Under the pieces are notes generated by a model. That model was not told the DNA's origin. It saw only the letters and a list, made by a program, of their open reading frames with translations, and did no database searches. 64,000 nt of DNA. Source: Thunnus maccoyii. Lineage: Eukaryota > Chordata > Actinopteri > Scombriformes > Scombridae. Where the stretch lies: NCBI RefSeq assembly GCF_910596095.1, contig NC_056550.1:5294501-5358500 (forward strand), given 5' to 3'. Position 1 is the first letter of the stretch. Each line of letters starts with the position of its first letter. Positions 37,851 to 51,000 of the stretch are shown piece after piece. The position numbers were made by a program, and so were the translations under genes.

Positions 37851-38465
37851 ACATAGAAAAGGTTGGAAATTTCTATCTTTCTAACTTATAAAGGGCATTA
37901 ACTTAAAATATAACATGGTTTTATCTGATTTCCCACTAAAATCTCCAAAGAGAGAGCATGCATTTACAGCATGGGCAAGATGCAAATAACCATCCAGTGT
38001 CCATTCAAGCTCATCCTGCTCATTATCCCAAAATCCAGCGACAGGATTTAGAGTCTATAATGCACAATGTCAGAAACTTCATATGGGCTGCAGAGGTAAA
38101 TATTGATGTTGTGGAGATGTATAGCAGGTGATTTCACGTGAGCACAGACACTGCAAATAGACGTGCGTTAGCCTCCTATAATCCACTTAAACTAATCTTT
38201 GCCAGTTTTGGAAAACACCCCCCATCGTGCGTAAAATCTGAGGGTTTCTCTCATACAAGAACTTTATCAGTGAAATGCATTAATCCAAAGATGGAGAATG
38301 CCTGTTGTTGCATTTGAACATAAAAACAAGAATAGAAACACCAATGAATTAACATTGACCTTGTGCTCCCTGTGACCATGGCTGCTTCTTAAGGGATTTA
38401 CCACACGGTTGAAACAGAGTAGTATACAGGTATGTGGAGGAAGACAGAGTAAGAGAAATAAACTG

Positions 38466-38660
38466 CAACTGAAATTAGTCATTAATGCATCTACAGAAAA
38501 TTAATCATTTAATTTTCATGATCAATCATTTAAGTCATTTTCAAGTAAATTTACTGGTTCCAGCTTATCAAATACAATGCTTTGCCTGCTTTTCTGTTTC
38601 CAGTCATGTGCACAAGGGATAGCTTAAAGTTTTTAATTGTTTGTCCAAGAAAATAATCAA
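38466..38660. mobile_element. MITE family C, degraded copy
   Basis: AAAATTAATCATTTAATTTT and ACTGGTTCCAGCTTATCAAA resemble the core of the family C element. The terminal repeats are not intact. Confidence 0.35.
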
Positions 38661-38752
38661 TTTAAGACATCAGTCTGGCTCTGATAACTAGTGAAGGGAA
38701 ACTAATTCTTAAAATAAACTATGATGCACAGTGAAAGCAGCATATAACTCAC

Positions 38753-38930
38753 CCTCTTTAGTATCAGTCCTTCTTGCTTCTCTGGTTTTTATTATTATTT
38801 TGCATCCAAATGTATTCCAGTCAAATCCACCACCACTGACTGAAGAGAAGTCGTTGCGCACAACTCTGTCTCTCTCTCTCCCCCTCCCCCTTCTGTGTTA
38901 ATCTCCACAATATCCCTCACTGCCAACTAC
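38753..38930 (-). promoter_or_regulatory. Possible syt5 5' noncoding exon and promoter
   Basis: On the minus strand a strong 5' splice site (GTGAGT, 38752-38747) ends a segment containing an AGAGAGAGAG run and GTGCGCAACGACTTCTC. The known syt5 start exon needs an upstream exon because its ATG follows a splice acceptor. This is the best candidate I saw, but the 7-kb link is inference only. Confidence 0.25.
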
Positions 38931-38939
38931 TTACTGTCC

Positions 38940-40200
38940 ACCTCCACTGCAAAAAAAAAGTCAATATGTAAGAGCCAATTCATCTAACTGTGACTTGAAA
39001 TCATCTTTTATCATCATATTTCTGTCAAGACAATTGAGAAATTTCTGCTACATTCTAGTACAAAATTTACAAAATTAAATTAGTGGTTAAAATTACAGCA
39101 TTTATACTCCATGAATACACCAAACTAAAGAGCATGAGTCAAAAACCTTGTGAATTTCAGAACTATTTCTGATTGGAGCAAGTAGAAGTAAGCAAGCAGT
39201 TCAAACTTTCAAAGGCTTTATTTTCAGACAGCTCATTTTACTTGCTGGTTTTGGAAATTGACTCTGTTTCAGTGCGGTCACTTCAGTTGCTCTGCAGGCT
39301 TCAGCACCCTGGACAGCAACCAACCAACCAGAGCTGTTAGTCATAGGAGGCCTTTACCCTCACACACAGGAAGTTTGATTTTGGTAAAGGTCATCACCCC
39401 TGAGACATCGGACCTGGGCAGCATTGTCTGTCATTAGTGTGGGCATACAAATATAGCATAAAATTGATTTATACTGCACTCGGTTAATGAAAGATTGAAT
39501 TTGCTGCTATTCATCCTGTGTCTATAGATCTTTCAAGGTAAATATCAACAGTGCAGGTAGAAATGAATTTTTTTTAAATTTGTTTAAATTTAGCAGAAGA
39601 AAAACTGCACGCATTAAAATCTTCGTATTTAACACCATAATCTAACAAAGGTTGACATATTCCTATCAGCTATAGGCTACAGCCATGTATGCCACAACAA
39701 GCCTTTAAAGCTCTTAATCATCAGCATCTTATTGAAATGTTTAATGCACTGATTAAACAATGACAACAAATACACACACACAAAATAGTAGTTGTCCTGC
39801 TGATACCATTACTCCAGAGGTCTCCAAGGAGCAGAGCCTGGATAAAACCAGACACAGATAAGAGGAAATGTTGCCACCGTGTGGCAGTTTTGGCATATGA
39901 CTTCTCAGTTGCAACAGTCTTATTCAGAAATTGCTCAAGTAGGAAATTGGAAGGGACAAGAGATGTATTCACTTCGTATAAATAACATTTTTATTGGGTA
40001 TTGAAATAACTGTCTATATGAGTGCCATATATTACCTGACTACTCTAGAATAAATTGAAATGTTACACCATTCAAAGGCAGTGTCCCTTTTAGAAAAGCT
40101 AGCCATCTAGGTGCATTCATGACTCAGTATGTAAAAATTATCTACAGCTTTTAGGTGCATATGATGATAGACACAGACAGACACCAGAGTCCAGCGCAAA
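38940..40200. other. Spacer between the syt5 5' region and the ferritin 3' end
   Basis: No gene, RNA or clear transposon recognised. Mostly A/T-rich unique-looking sequence with a somewhat G/C-richer block at 39280-39430. Confidence 0.5.
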
Positions 40201-40203
40201 AGG

Positions 40204-40209
40204 TTTATT
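40204..40209 (-). terminator. Polyadenylation signal AATAAA of the ferritin gene
   Basis: TTTATT on the plus strand, i.e. AATAAA for the minus-strand gene, 258 bases after its stop codon. Confidence 0.75.
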
Positions 40210-40466
40210 GAGATTAGAAACACATCAGAAACATTTAGTCACAATTGTCATTAAAAATGTCACACAAAAAGCAGGCATCCATTATTCCATATGACATTTA
40301 AAAAGAACGGTGACACCACCAGAACATACAAGAACTTATCCTGACTTTAAGGTTAAAGCAGATTACATCAGTGATTGAACAGCTGGAGCAGAAATGTGTG
40401 TTTAGTTTAAGGCCTGTGTGTCATTAAGATTTTGACTCCAGGCTTCAAAATGCTGAGCCTGTGTGT

Positions 40467-42121
<1,655 letters not shown>

Positions 42122-42271
42122 TTTGGCTGGCGTTTTCTTGAGGTTTTTCTTAACAAAACGGTACAAAAATAGAGCTATGCGTCGACTTCCTCAGTAGTGT
42201 TCAAATAGAGACGAGTTTTTTCGCGTCCGGAATGTAGACTGGTTGAAATAGCAAGAGGGACGAAGACAGAG

Positions 42272-42301
42272 GTTCCGTTCAATCACTGTTGAAGCAAGAA
42301 C
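42272..42301 (-). promoter_or_regulatory. Iron-responsive element in the ferritin 5'UTR
   Basis: On the gene strand a five-pair upper stem (TTCAA with TTGAA) encloses the six-base loop CAGTGA. Below it are the TGC/C internal bulge and a lower stem GTTCT pairing with GGAAC, one pair being G-U. This is the full ferritin-type IRE. It lies about 150 nt before the ATG and, from the TATA position, roughly 25 nt from the cap, close enough for IRP binding to block 40S recruitment when iron is scarce. Confidence 0.93.
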
Positions 42302-42350
42302 TCCTCTAAGGTATCTTCCCTAGTGTGAAATGGCAGACGGCTCGCTCTGT

Positions 42351-42360
42351 GTATTTATAC
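42351..42360 (-). promoter_or_regulatory. TATA box of the ferritin gene
   Basis: GTATAAATAC on the minus strand. It predicts a transcription start near 42325, giving a 5'UTR of about 200 nt that contains the IRE. Confidence 0.7.
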
Positions 42361-42387
42361 TCCTCGGTAGATCTCGTGACACGCTAA

Positions 42388-42437
42388 ACGTCACCCCGCA
42401 CACATCTGCCAATCACTGAGCTCAGCGGTAACACGTG
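42388..42437 (-). promoter_or_regulatory. Upstream ferritin promoter motifs (CRE half-site, CCAAT box, E-box)
   Basis: TGACGT on the gene strand at 42393-42388, an inverted CCAAT box (CCAAT on plus at 42409-42413) about 85 bases before the predicted start, and the palindromic E-box CACGTG at 42432-42437. CCAAT/NF-Y control is known for vertebrate ferritin H; the other motifs are suggestions. Confidence 0.45.
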
Positions 42438-42439
42438 AC

Positions 42440-45400
42440 TGTGAGGGATGAAGTTGCATTTTTTTTCTTGATTCATGAAAATCTACAGTAGGTTTAATGT
42501 TCCGTTTATTTGTTCTGACCTTCTGACAGTCAGTCACCTGCCATGACTAAGCACTTTTGCTGTTTCAAGAGACAATTAAGTTATTCTATTTTCACTGAAA
42601 TTCAAACATTGAATAGTAATTTATGCATGTATGGAGAATTGACGTTGCTTTTTCCCCTTATTTGCACATACAAAACAACATAAAATGGTTCTGAAAAAGC
42701 AAAAACTGTGGCTACTCCTAAATATAAACAAAATAAAAATGTACTCAATCCCTCTCTGTTTTTTTTAATATTCACTGCAATTCACCAAGCCATTCTATGG
42801 TATTATAATATAATATAAATCATGCCCAAACTGTTCCTTATCTCACAAAACACACAGGCAAATACTTGCAACTGAAAAAGAGACATAATGGAGTCAGCAA
42901 CGCTGCAAAATAAACACTACCGAACGGGTAGGTGTACATGAGCATTATTCACCTACATGCGATTTGTTTCAATTCAGTTTCAGAGTTTCTGTGAGGGTAA
43001 TAGTCTTATTTATTACATTACATTTATTACATTTAGGCAATCTATAAGACCTAGGTTAGATGACATGTACTGTAGTTGACTTTGGACCTGCTGCATATAG
43101 TCACTGAAGTTGTTTTACCTCATCAATATATCACATGACATCTAAAAACTGCTGATAATGTGTTTTCAGCCAAGGAGGTCATTACTCAATACCACAGTAC
43201 TGTTGCGAGACACTACTGAGTCTGAAAAGCCTGAAAAGTCCTATCATTACTGAAACAACATGGGGACTAAGAAATCACTGTATTTACATTTCATTAAACT
43301 TGTGCTACAAAAAGAGTCTCAATGCAACAGGATTGTTAGAGCTAAGGGTGTAACTTCAACTGCTGTCAGGTCATTCAAGGCCAAAACTGCAATTTTGATA
43401 AGTGTTACTTTAGATAAAGGGTTTCACTTACATATTTAGCTGTAGGATTTTCAACAAAAATATTGCATGTACTCCTTGTATCTGATAAGGTTTTCTTGCA
43501 CAAAGACTAAAATGACCATAGGTTTGATATACAGTATAGTCTGTATACAGTATGTGTCTGAGGTGTCCGCTGCCCCCTGCACAATACATGCTGAGACACT
43601 GAGCAGAATGAGGGGTTTAGAAAATGAATTGATGAAACCATCCCAATAAAAGTCAAGTGTGCTATAAATGCTTATGTAGTCACAATTAAGAGGCTCTGAA
43701 ATATCAATCAATACTTATATTTGTTAGAGTATAGTCTACTTCAAAAGGGTTATTTAGATAATAGTACTAACTACATGGTGAGTTGTCAATCACAGCAAAC
43801 TTTATACATAGTTTATAGTCTGCATGCTCTGTTAATTATTATCTGTGGCAAACATTGTCCATCTGGTTCTAAAATTACATTAAAAAACACAACAAGGTTA
43901 AAGCTTTTTTTATTCTCATGTAATCTTAAATATTCAGCAAATCCCTTAGCTTTCTCTCATCTTTAACTTAAAATTTCAAGTAAGCAGTACAAGACAACAT
44001 AGCTCTTGTGCCTATTAACTGACATAGCACTGTACACCAGTAGTTTTCCACTTGTTTAGCTGTTCTGTGTATCAAGTGCCAAACTCATGTGGACTGTAAG
44101 GGCCAGTCTGTGTGGACATGTGCTTGTTCAGCACCTCTGTACAACACAAGGACACCGGTTCTGCATTATCTTTGCCGTATTTTATCATTTTCTGATACAA
44201 CCTCATTTTCCAATTTTTAACATTATTCTTATCCCAAACTATGATTTAATTCTGTTGTTGAAGGGAATTTAAAATGTGGGAATTATCTCCATTACTATAA
44301 AAATTGTAGTGTTTATGTATCAGCTAAAACTGTGATAAGAATAGTTTGCAGTGTTGGCCAAAGAGAGTTAATGTGTAGATACTGAGCAACTGTTTCTTTG
44401 TTGCTACAGTATTAGTTGTAAAAAAAAAAAAAACTCCCATTGGATAAGTTTATCATCTCAATTTAAAAGAGGCCCACTAGTGTTGAACTAATTTCTACCC
44501 TTTATGCAGATTAATGGTTAACATCTAATTACACACGCAATTCATGTTTAGTGCCATGTGGCCCAAATGTGCAAAAAATGTTTGAGACTAAAATAAACAT
44601 TAAAACAGGTTCTTTCTAACACACTAAAATTCCTCACTTCTATGAGGAAGTGACACTTGCTTTTTGCAAGAATTATGAAGGCAGATTTATATCTTACAGG
44701 ATGTGCTCACAATTTTTCAAGTCTGTCTTAAAACAACAGTCAGGTGCCCATATGAACATTGAAACATGTTTTTTTTTTTTTGCTGTAATCATTCCTCCTG
44801 TTCATACTGACCATTAGAAGATTCATAACCAGTATGAACAGGAGGAATGATTACAGTGAGGAAAACCTCTTTCACTGTTCATATGGACACCTGACTGTTG
44901 TTTTAAAACAAACTTGAAAAATTGTGAACCTGTCCTTGAATGAAATAGTAGTCTGGCTAGTATAACTGCAGTCCATCCAAAGAGTTAATGTTTAACTTGA
45001 AAAACTACATGTTGAATTATTGATGTATTTCCAGGAACACCTCAACCGCTCAGCTGCTGTTCTCTTACCCATTTTCCTTACATTGTATTTATCAGGAGTG
45101 TTGTTCTAGGAACTTCTAAAACCTTCACGTGGGTTTTGGCTTTCGAAGCAGATGATGCTGCTCTTAACTTGTACACAATCATCACTTTTATGTAACAGTT
45201 TTCAACTGGCATAGGAAAAATGTTAATGTTTAGTAAAAGACTATCACTGTAGGCCAGATCCAGGTATAAACAGATGACCATCCAAAAATATCATGTTACC
45301 TCATGGTTGTTATGTGAAACTGTATACACAGCGCAGACAAATGAAAGGATCCACTATTAGTACACACTTTGTTCTTCAGTCTACTTAAAAATACCATAAC

Positions 45401-47612
45401 CTGCCGTCCATTTACTGTATACTGTGTATGCCATACACAAGAGAACAATAAAACTAACCTGAATCCTAACCCTCACTTTATCTCCAACATTTTCATTCTT
45501 TCTAAAATGTGAATCAGCAACTTTGTCCCTGCTATCCTTACTATGTGCTGTGTCATGGTAGATTACCACCCCTGTACAGAAGTCGTATCAGGTTAAAAGA
45601 AGGATTGTGCTGTGTCATTGTTGTGACTCAGCATTCCAGTTTAACATCATCCTTCCTGTCTTATGAACAGGGTGGCCTTAAGAGGGAGGAGTCTTGTGAC
45701 CAAGGAAACGTATGACTGGAAGTTTACCTCATCCCAAGTGCTCTGCTGGCTGGAACCAGTTCACGAAGAGAAAAAAAGGAACGAGAAAGTGAAAAAAGGA
45801 ACCAACAACTGAACTGTATTTTTCCAAAGTGTGTTCCCAGAGCTGCTTCAGTGTATATTAGTGTAACTAGTAACAAAATGTGGCAAGTTGAAATTTCTGG
45901 AAATAATATTATGAAGAACATGAACTGCAGGTTTATTTTCAGGTTTCTAATGAGTGACTTTTGAGAAAGAGAAAAATGTAAAACTTCGCATAAATCAGAG
46001 TTCTTACAAGATACAAGTCTCTCTAACTATACTGAGGGTGAACATGAGAGCAAGTTAGGTGTCTTCATATTTTGGATGTCACTGATGTGTTCGCCTTGTT
46101 AACAACTCCAGTTTTTCTTTTTTCCACATGTCAAAAGTGTCTTTATTGTATTCAACATGTCATTTTTCTTTCTGAATCTCACCAACCTATATGATGACAA
46201 CCTTGCTAATGTGGCAGCACTCGTTTCTTCACTGTTTCCTAATGAAACAGAACCATTCTGTATTTAGCAGGCATCACACAAGTGGAACTAAAAACATTAA
46301 TGATGGCAGCATTCTAGCAATTATTGCAATGCATTGGGGCAATTAATAATTATTAATAATATCTGTGTTTGCTTTAAAAAAAAAAGTCTAGGGCAACTAG
46401 TTATACTGGGCAGCTCTGAGGTATGAATGTGTGCAACTGTTTACCAAGAGGAGGGAGTTTTCATTAAATTTCTTGGGATAAATTCATGTAAATTATACTA
46501 CGGAGTCAGACAGAATCAAACAAAAAATGACAACAAAAGAATGTAAATTCATAAATGTATCTTTTTTAATTATGGCTTTTAGGCAGTGAGACCTACAGTA
46601 TCATTCTCTGGAAACACACATTTCAAAAACATATTATTTAACAACGTGAATGTGAACTTGGAAACAAACTTGCTTTCACTGGGAATGTTCGCACCACAGA
46701 TTAATAAGTGTACTTCTATGACGTAGCTAACAGTATAATTGTACAGTAATAAAGATGTGCAGTACATTAACATATTTGGATTGAGTTGACACAGGATTGA
46801 TCAATTTTTGACAGAACTCTAAGGCAGTTGAGGTTTCAAGTTGAAAAAAAAGGTTGCATATGTTGTAAAAAATACCACTTTTCTTATAACTACAACTGAA
46901 ATATTTGAATGAAACAGTGATAGATTATGTCATGGCTCTCTGGCACTTGATGTTACCAAATATCTACAGTATTACTAGTGAATACTTATTGATCCAGGGT
47001 TCAGTTAGTTTAAGCATGCCTGGAAATAAAGCTGACCTTAAAGTCAAGCAGATGTGTAATGACTAAGAGCAAAAAGAAGTAGAATTGCAGAAGATAGAGG
47101 TAGAAAGTCAACTCTTTTGATTATGATTGCATACCACATCATTATAAAGAATGTTCCTGTTCATTGTAATGAAGGAATATGTAACCCCTCATAAATGTTC
47201 ACCTTTTTACTTCAGTGACACATTTTCATACCTTGTTAACAAAAAACATTTGAATACATTGGCAATGCTGCTAACATATCACCTACAACAAAGTAAGTAC
47301 TGTATGTTTAAGTTTTTAGTAAAATTCTTTCAAATCTGTTGTGTTTTAAGTGCTTTAGGTATTTTTTTTTATTCCACAATTCAACTCAGACTGAGTCTGT
47401 GTGTCAGTGTCCTGCCATAACCCCCCAAAATAAATCTGTTAATACATTTAATCTCTTGTTTTCTCAGTTACTCATAACCTGCAAATCCTTATTGTCTGAC
47501 CTGTGGCCTTCACTTCTTTCTGTCACTGATCACGCCTTTGTACATTTGTCATTGTTAATTCATTAGTATATTATTTTGTTAATTTCATACTTAAACTTCA
47601 TTTTACCCTGAT
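42440..47612. other. Intergenic spacer between the ferritin promoter and the aldh16a1 3' end
   Basis: About 5 kb without recognisable exons. The one clear structure is the palindromic element at 44703-44933. The rest is A/T-rich with only short random reading frames. Confidence 0.6.
44703..44933. mobile_element. Palindromic MITE family F, complete hairpin
   Basis: The left arm (TCACAATTTTTCAAG, then TTAAAACAACAGTCAGGTG, then AATCATTCCTCCTGTTCATA) is mirrored by the right arm (TATGAACAGGAGGAATGATT, then CACCTGACTGTTGTTTTAA, then CTTGAAAAATTGTGA). The arms are each about 100 bases around a loop near 44814-44830. No coding content. Confidence 0.65.
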
Positions 47613-47618
47613 TTTATT
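47613..47618 (-). terminator. Candidate AATAAA for aldh16a1
   Basis: The first minus-strand AATAAA I found after the aldh16a1 stop codon, implying a 3'UTR of about 440 nt. Confidence 0.35.
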
Positions 47619-48056
47619 ATAGTTTTCTATTTTTTTTTTCTTATTTTGGAGATGTATGATGCCAAGCAATGTTATCTCATAAACAAAACTGTCTTTGCAC
47701 TAAAGTGTGTGCTAATGTGGTAGCTGCTTGGTGTCACAATGTCTGAGGCTTCAGCTTACATAGATGATTAAATTCTAATCAAAAAATACTGTTGGAATAT
47801 ATCACATGGTCGCTCAGCCATCCACAGAAATCCTCTGCTGGATTAGTGTGGCAGTAGTTGCATGCACTGACTCATGGGAATTAAAAAAAAGCACGGGGAC
47901 CAACAGTTAAGAGACTCAGGAACATTGTGTTGTCTGCTTATGATTTTTTTTGGCTGTTTCTGACTGTGGTCACAGTTAATTTTTTGATCCTTCCTTTTAA
48001 ATCTACATCCTACAGGTCACAGTTAAGACTCTTTTTTTCTCCCTCTATCTATTTTC

Positions 48057-51000
48057 TTATGCAGTGGGAATCCACACGCTCTTCCACTGGACTGAATTCC
48101 TCCATATCTCTTCCATGAGTGAGGGATGAGTCCAGTCCCTCCCTCCATCTTTCCCCTCCTCCTCCTTTTGGCAGAACAGACGCAGGGTTTTCAGAGGGCT
48201 GGTACATGTGTACTGCAGGTACTGACAGCCCTACAGTAGGAAACACAGAGCAAGAGATAAAATGAATATGTGGTAGGGCTGGGTGAGTGGATCATTATAT
48301 ATCATGCATCACATATACAAAAAGATATTGCAATGATATGATTGCAAAGAAGCCAATTTTAGTTATAATCCTTACGAGACAAGGTTTAAAACATTAGAAA
48401 GAGCAGAAGAGGTCAATCTGTTGTTTAGGTGTGCTAGGTGTTTTTGAACTAATCCTGCTTTCAGGGCTTTTCAGGGCCTCAGGTCTCTCTTAGGGGGTGT
48501 ATGTGTTGGTGTTTAGTCCTCACCTCAGTATTGCCCCAGTACCAGATGGCCTTGATGACGCTGTGAGTAGCCAGAGCCACTGTCAGCTGGTCTCTTCTTC
48601 CTGTAATGATGTTCACCAAACCTGCTGGCAGGTCTGAAGACTGGAGCACCTGAAGAAGAGGAGGAGGAGGAGAAGGGAGGAGGAGGGATTATAAAGATAA
48701 AATGAGTGTTTACAGATACTACACCACTGCAGACGTGCACACACATACAGACTAATACAGCCTCGTAAATACAAAAATTCACCACACAAGCAGACTGCTA
48801 AAAAGAGAAGATATTAGAAAAGACAAATAAAAACGTTTGGATTTTACAACAAGAAATGAAACTTAATACATAATATTGCTGGCTTCATCAAGCTGTCAAA
48901 GTGATGGCTTTTTGTCATCCCGACATAGCTGACTTTTATATTAATGTTGCTTAATACCGACATGTGCTTACGTGACAAACAGCATCTGGTTTATGAAAGT
49001 GGTAAAAATGCTGGAAAACAGCAGTGAGTTGAAAATCTTAATGAGGAAGAGGAGTGTTTTCAGTCTTCTCACAGGCTGCATCACTGATGCATTTTAAAAC
49101 TTACTTTGCTGTTGAAGCTGTTGAAGAAGTGTGAATAACAAGATGTTAAGTTTACTCTCATTTTCCTTTTTGCTGACAGGCTGTATTTTAAGTGTTTTGC
49201 TGGTTATTCAGTTACTCAATATCAAAGTATAAAGGAGGAAGAAAGCTGATCTGATTATTACTCTGGTTGCTTTTTAACCCCTGGATTTTTATAGACTGAT
49301 CTGACATGAGAAGAATCTCCCTAACAACGTAAAATTGGCTTATTCACAGTTTTCATAGTTTATTAAACTGATTTTATTTTCTTTGAGCACAAGAAATGTG
49401 TTAATTAGTTAATCATGCAAAGAAGACACAACTTCACTTCCTCTCTGACAGCAACCTAGAGTCAACCTGGTAAGATTGCCATTGTGACTTTTACAGTAAA
49501 GCGATTCAGGTACTTATTCATACATGAGACTGATTGTTAAATTGCCATTAAGTTTATGTAAAGAGGTGCATGTCTGAAAGGGGTTCAAGTGTGTTCACAC
49601 TGAACGCAAAAAGAGTTTTATGCCACGTTCAGACTGATATTAGCTGTGCATGAGTGCCAACGCAGAGGGCTTCGGCAATATTCAACTTTTGCCTGACAAG
49701 TTGCTGGATTGGCCAAATATGTGCAAGCACACATTCTGAAGTCATCTGCCAGGAATGTGTGTTTGCATGTTTGATTGAAAGTACTGATTTTACCATAGTA
49801 ATAGAATCCTTCAAACTTATGGATCTATTACTCTAACTGTACTTCCTGGATTGTATTTCATGTCAACTCCACCAACAATGCCTCCTTGCACTTTTTAAAA
49901 ATAGGACTATTTTCAATCTGAATGCCCGTTTAATGGTTGCACAAATGCACCCTGGTTACTGGTTTAGATTCAGTGTATGATGCCCGCTCCCACTCCTCCT
50001 CCCTCCTCCCCAACTTGCTGCACAGCACATTTTACATCACACTTACCTGTACAAATGCCAAGGTTGGTAGTGGATACCTCTGACTGGGGACCATGACAAC
50101 AGCATTGCCAGTGGCAATGACTGCTCCAAGAAGTGTTACCATGGAGAGGAGGGGATTCTTGTCAGGGAGGATGACTCCTACCACTCCCAGGGCTTCGGGG
50201 ATGGAGAGAGCAGAGCCAGATTGTGGTACAGGCTGAATGAAAGGGACAACATGAGTTTAGAGATCAGTAGGTGCTACCAATCTGTCTGACAGTCATCTCA
50301 TTTGTATATTCTAATGTCTCTCTCTAAATAAATAACTTTGTATAATATAAAAAGCCTCACCAGAGTTCCTCCCTGGATTTTGTCACAGTACGCCGCCCAA
50401 TCACTGAGCCTGGCAATGCTGAGCTCTACCTCCCTATCAGCCTCTTCCAATGAGAGACCGGTCTGGACATTGATTGACGCAGCTATGTCCCGCTTTTTTG
50501 CCTCCAGGCCTTTGGCCAGAGAGTAGAGGGACTGAGCACGGGCAGATGGACTCTTTTTCATCCAGCTAGAGGAGAAAAAGGATGCAAGAAGAAATAAAAC
50601 GATCAGAGATATGCCTCCGTTTTTTGAAAGGACTTGAAACGGTTGAGATCTAGAAAAGGGGAATGCTGGTTAATCCAGCACAGCATGTACTGTACTTTTA
50701 ATGCTTTGTACTGTGGTGACAAGAAGAGAAGTGTTTATTGGGTTTCGTCATCAAACTCTGCTGTTACACTTTGTTGACTCACTGTGTATGACTTAGCAAA
50801 TATGTGTCTTTTTATCAGCTCTCAGTCACGTTGGACTTCGACTGGTGACAAACACACACAGCCCACTAAGTTATGAAACCCTGATGTCTTTCTGGTTTGT
50901 ATACATGTGTGTCCTTGTGTCTCGAGTCTGAAAGCCTGAATAAAATCTGCTTCATGGAGGCCAAATTTCAGGAAAGCTGCTTTCACCTCTGAAATTTGTT

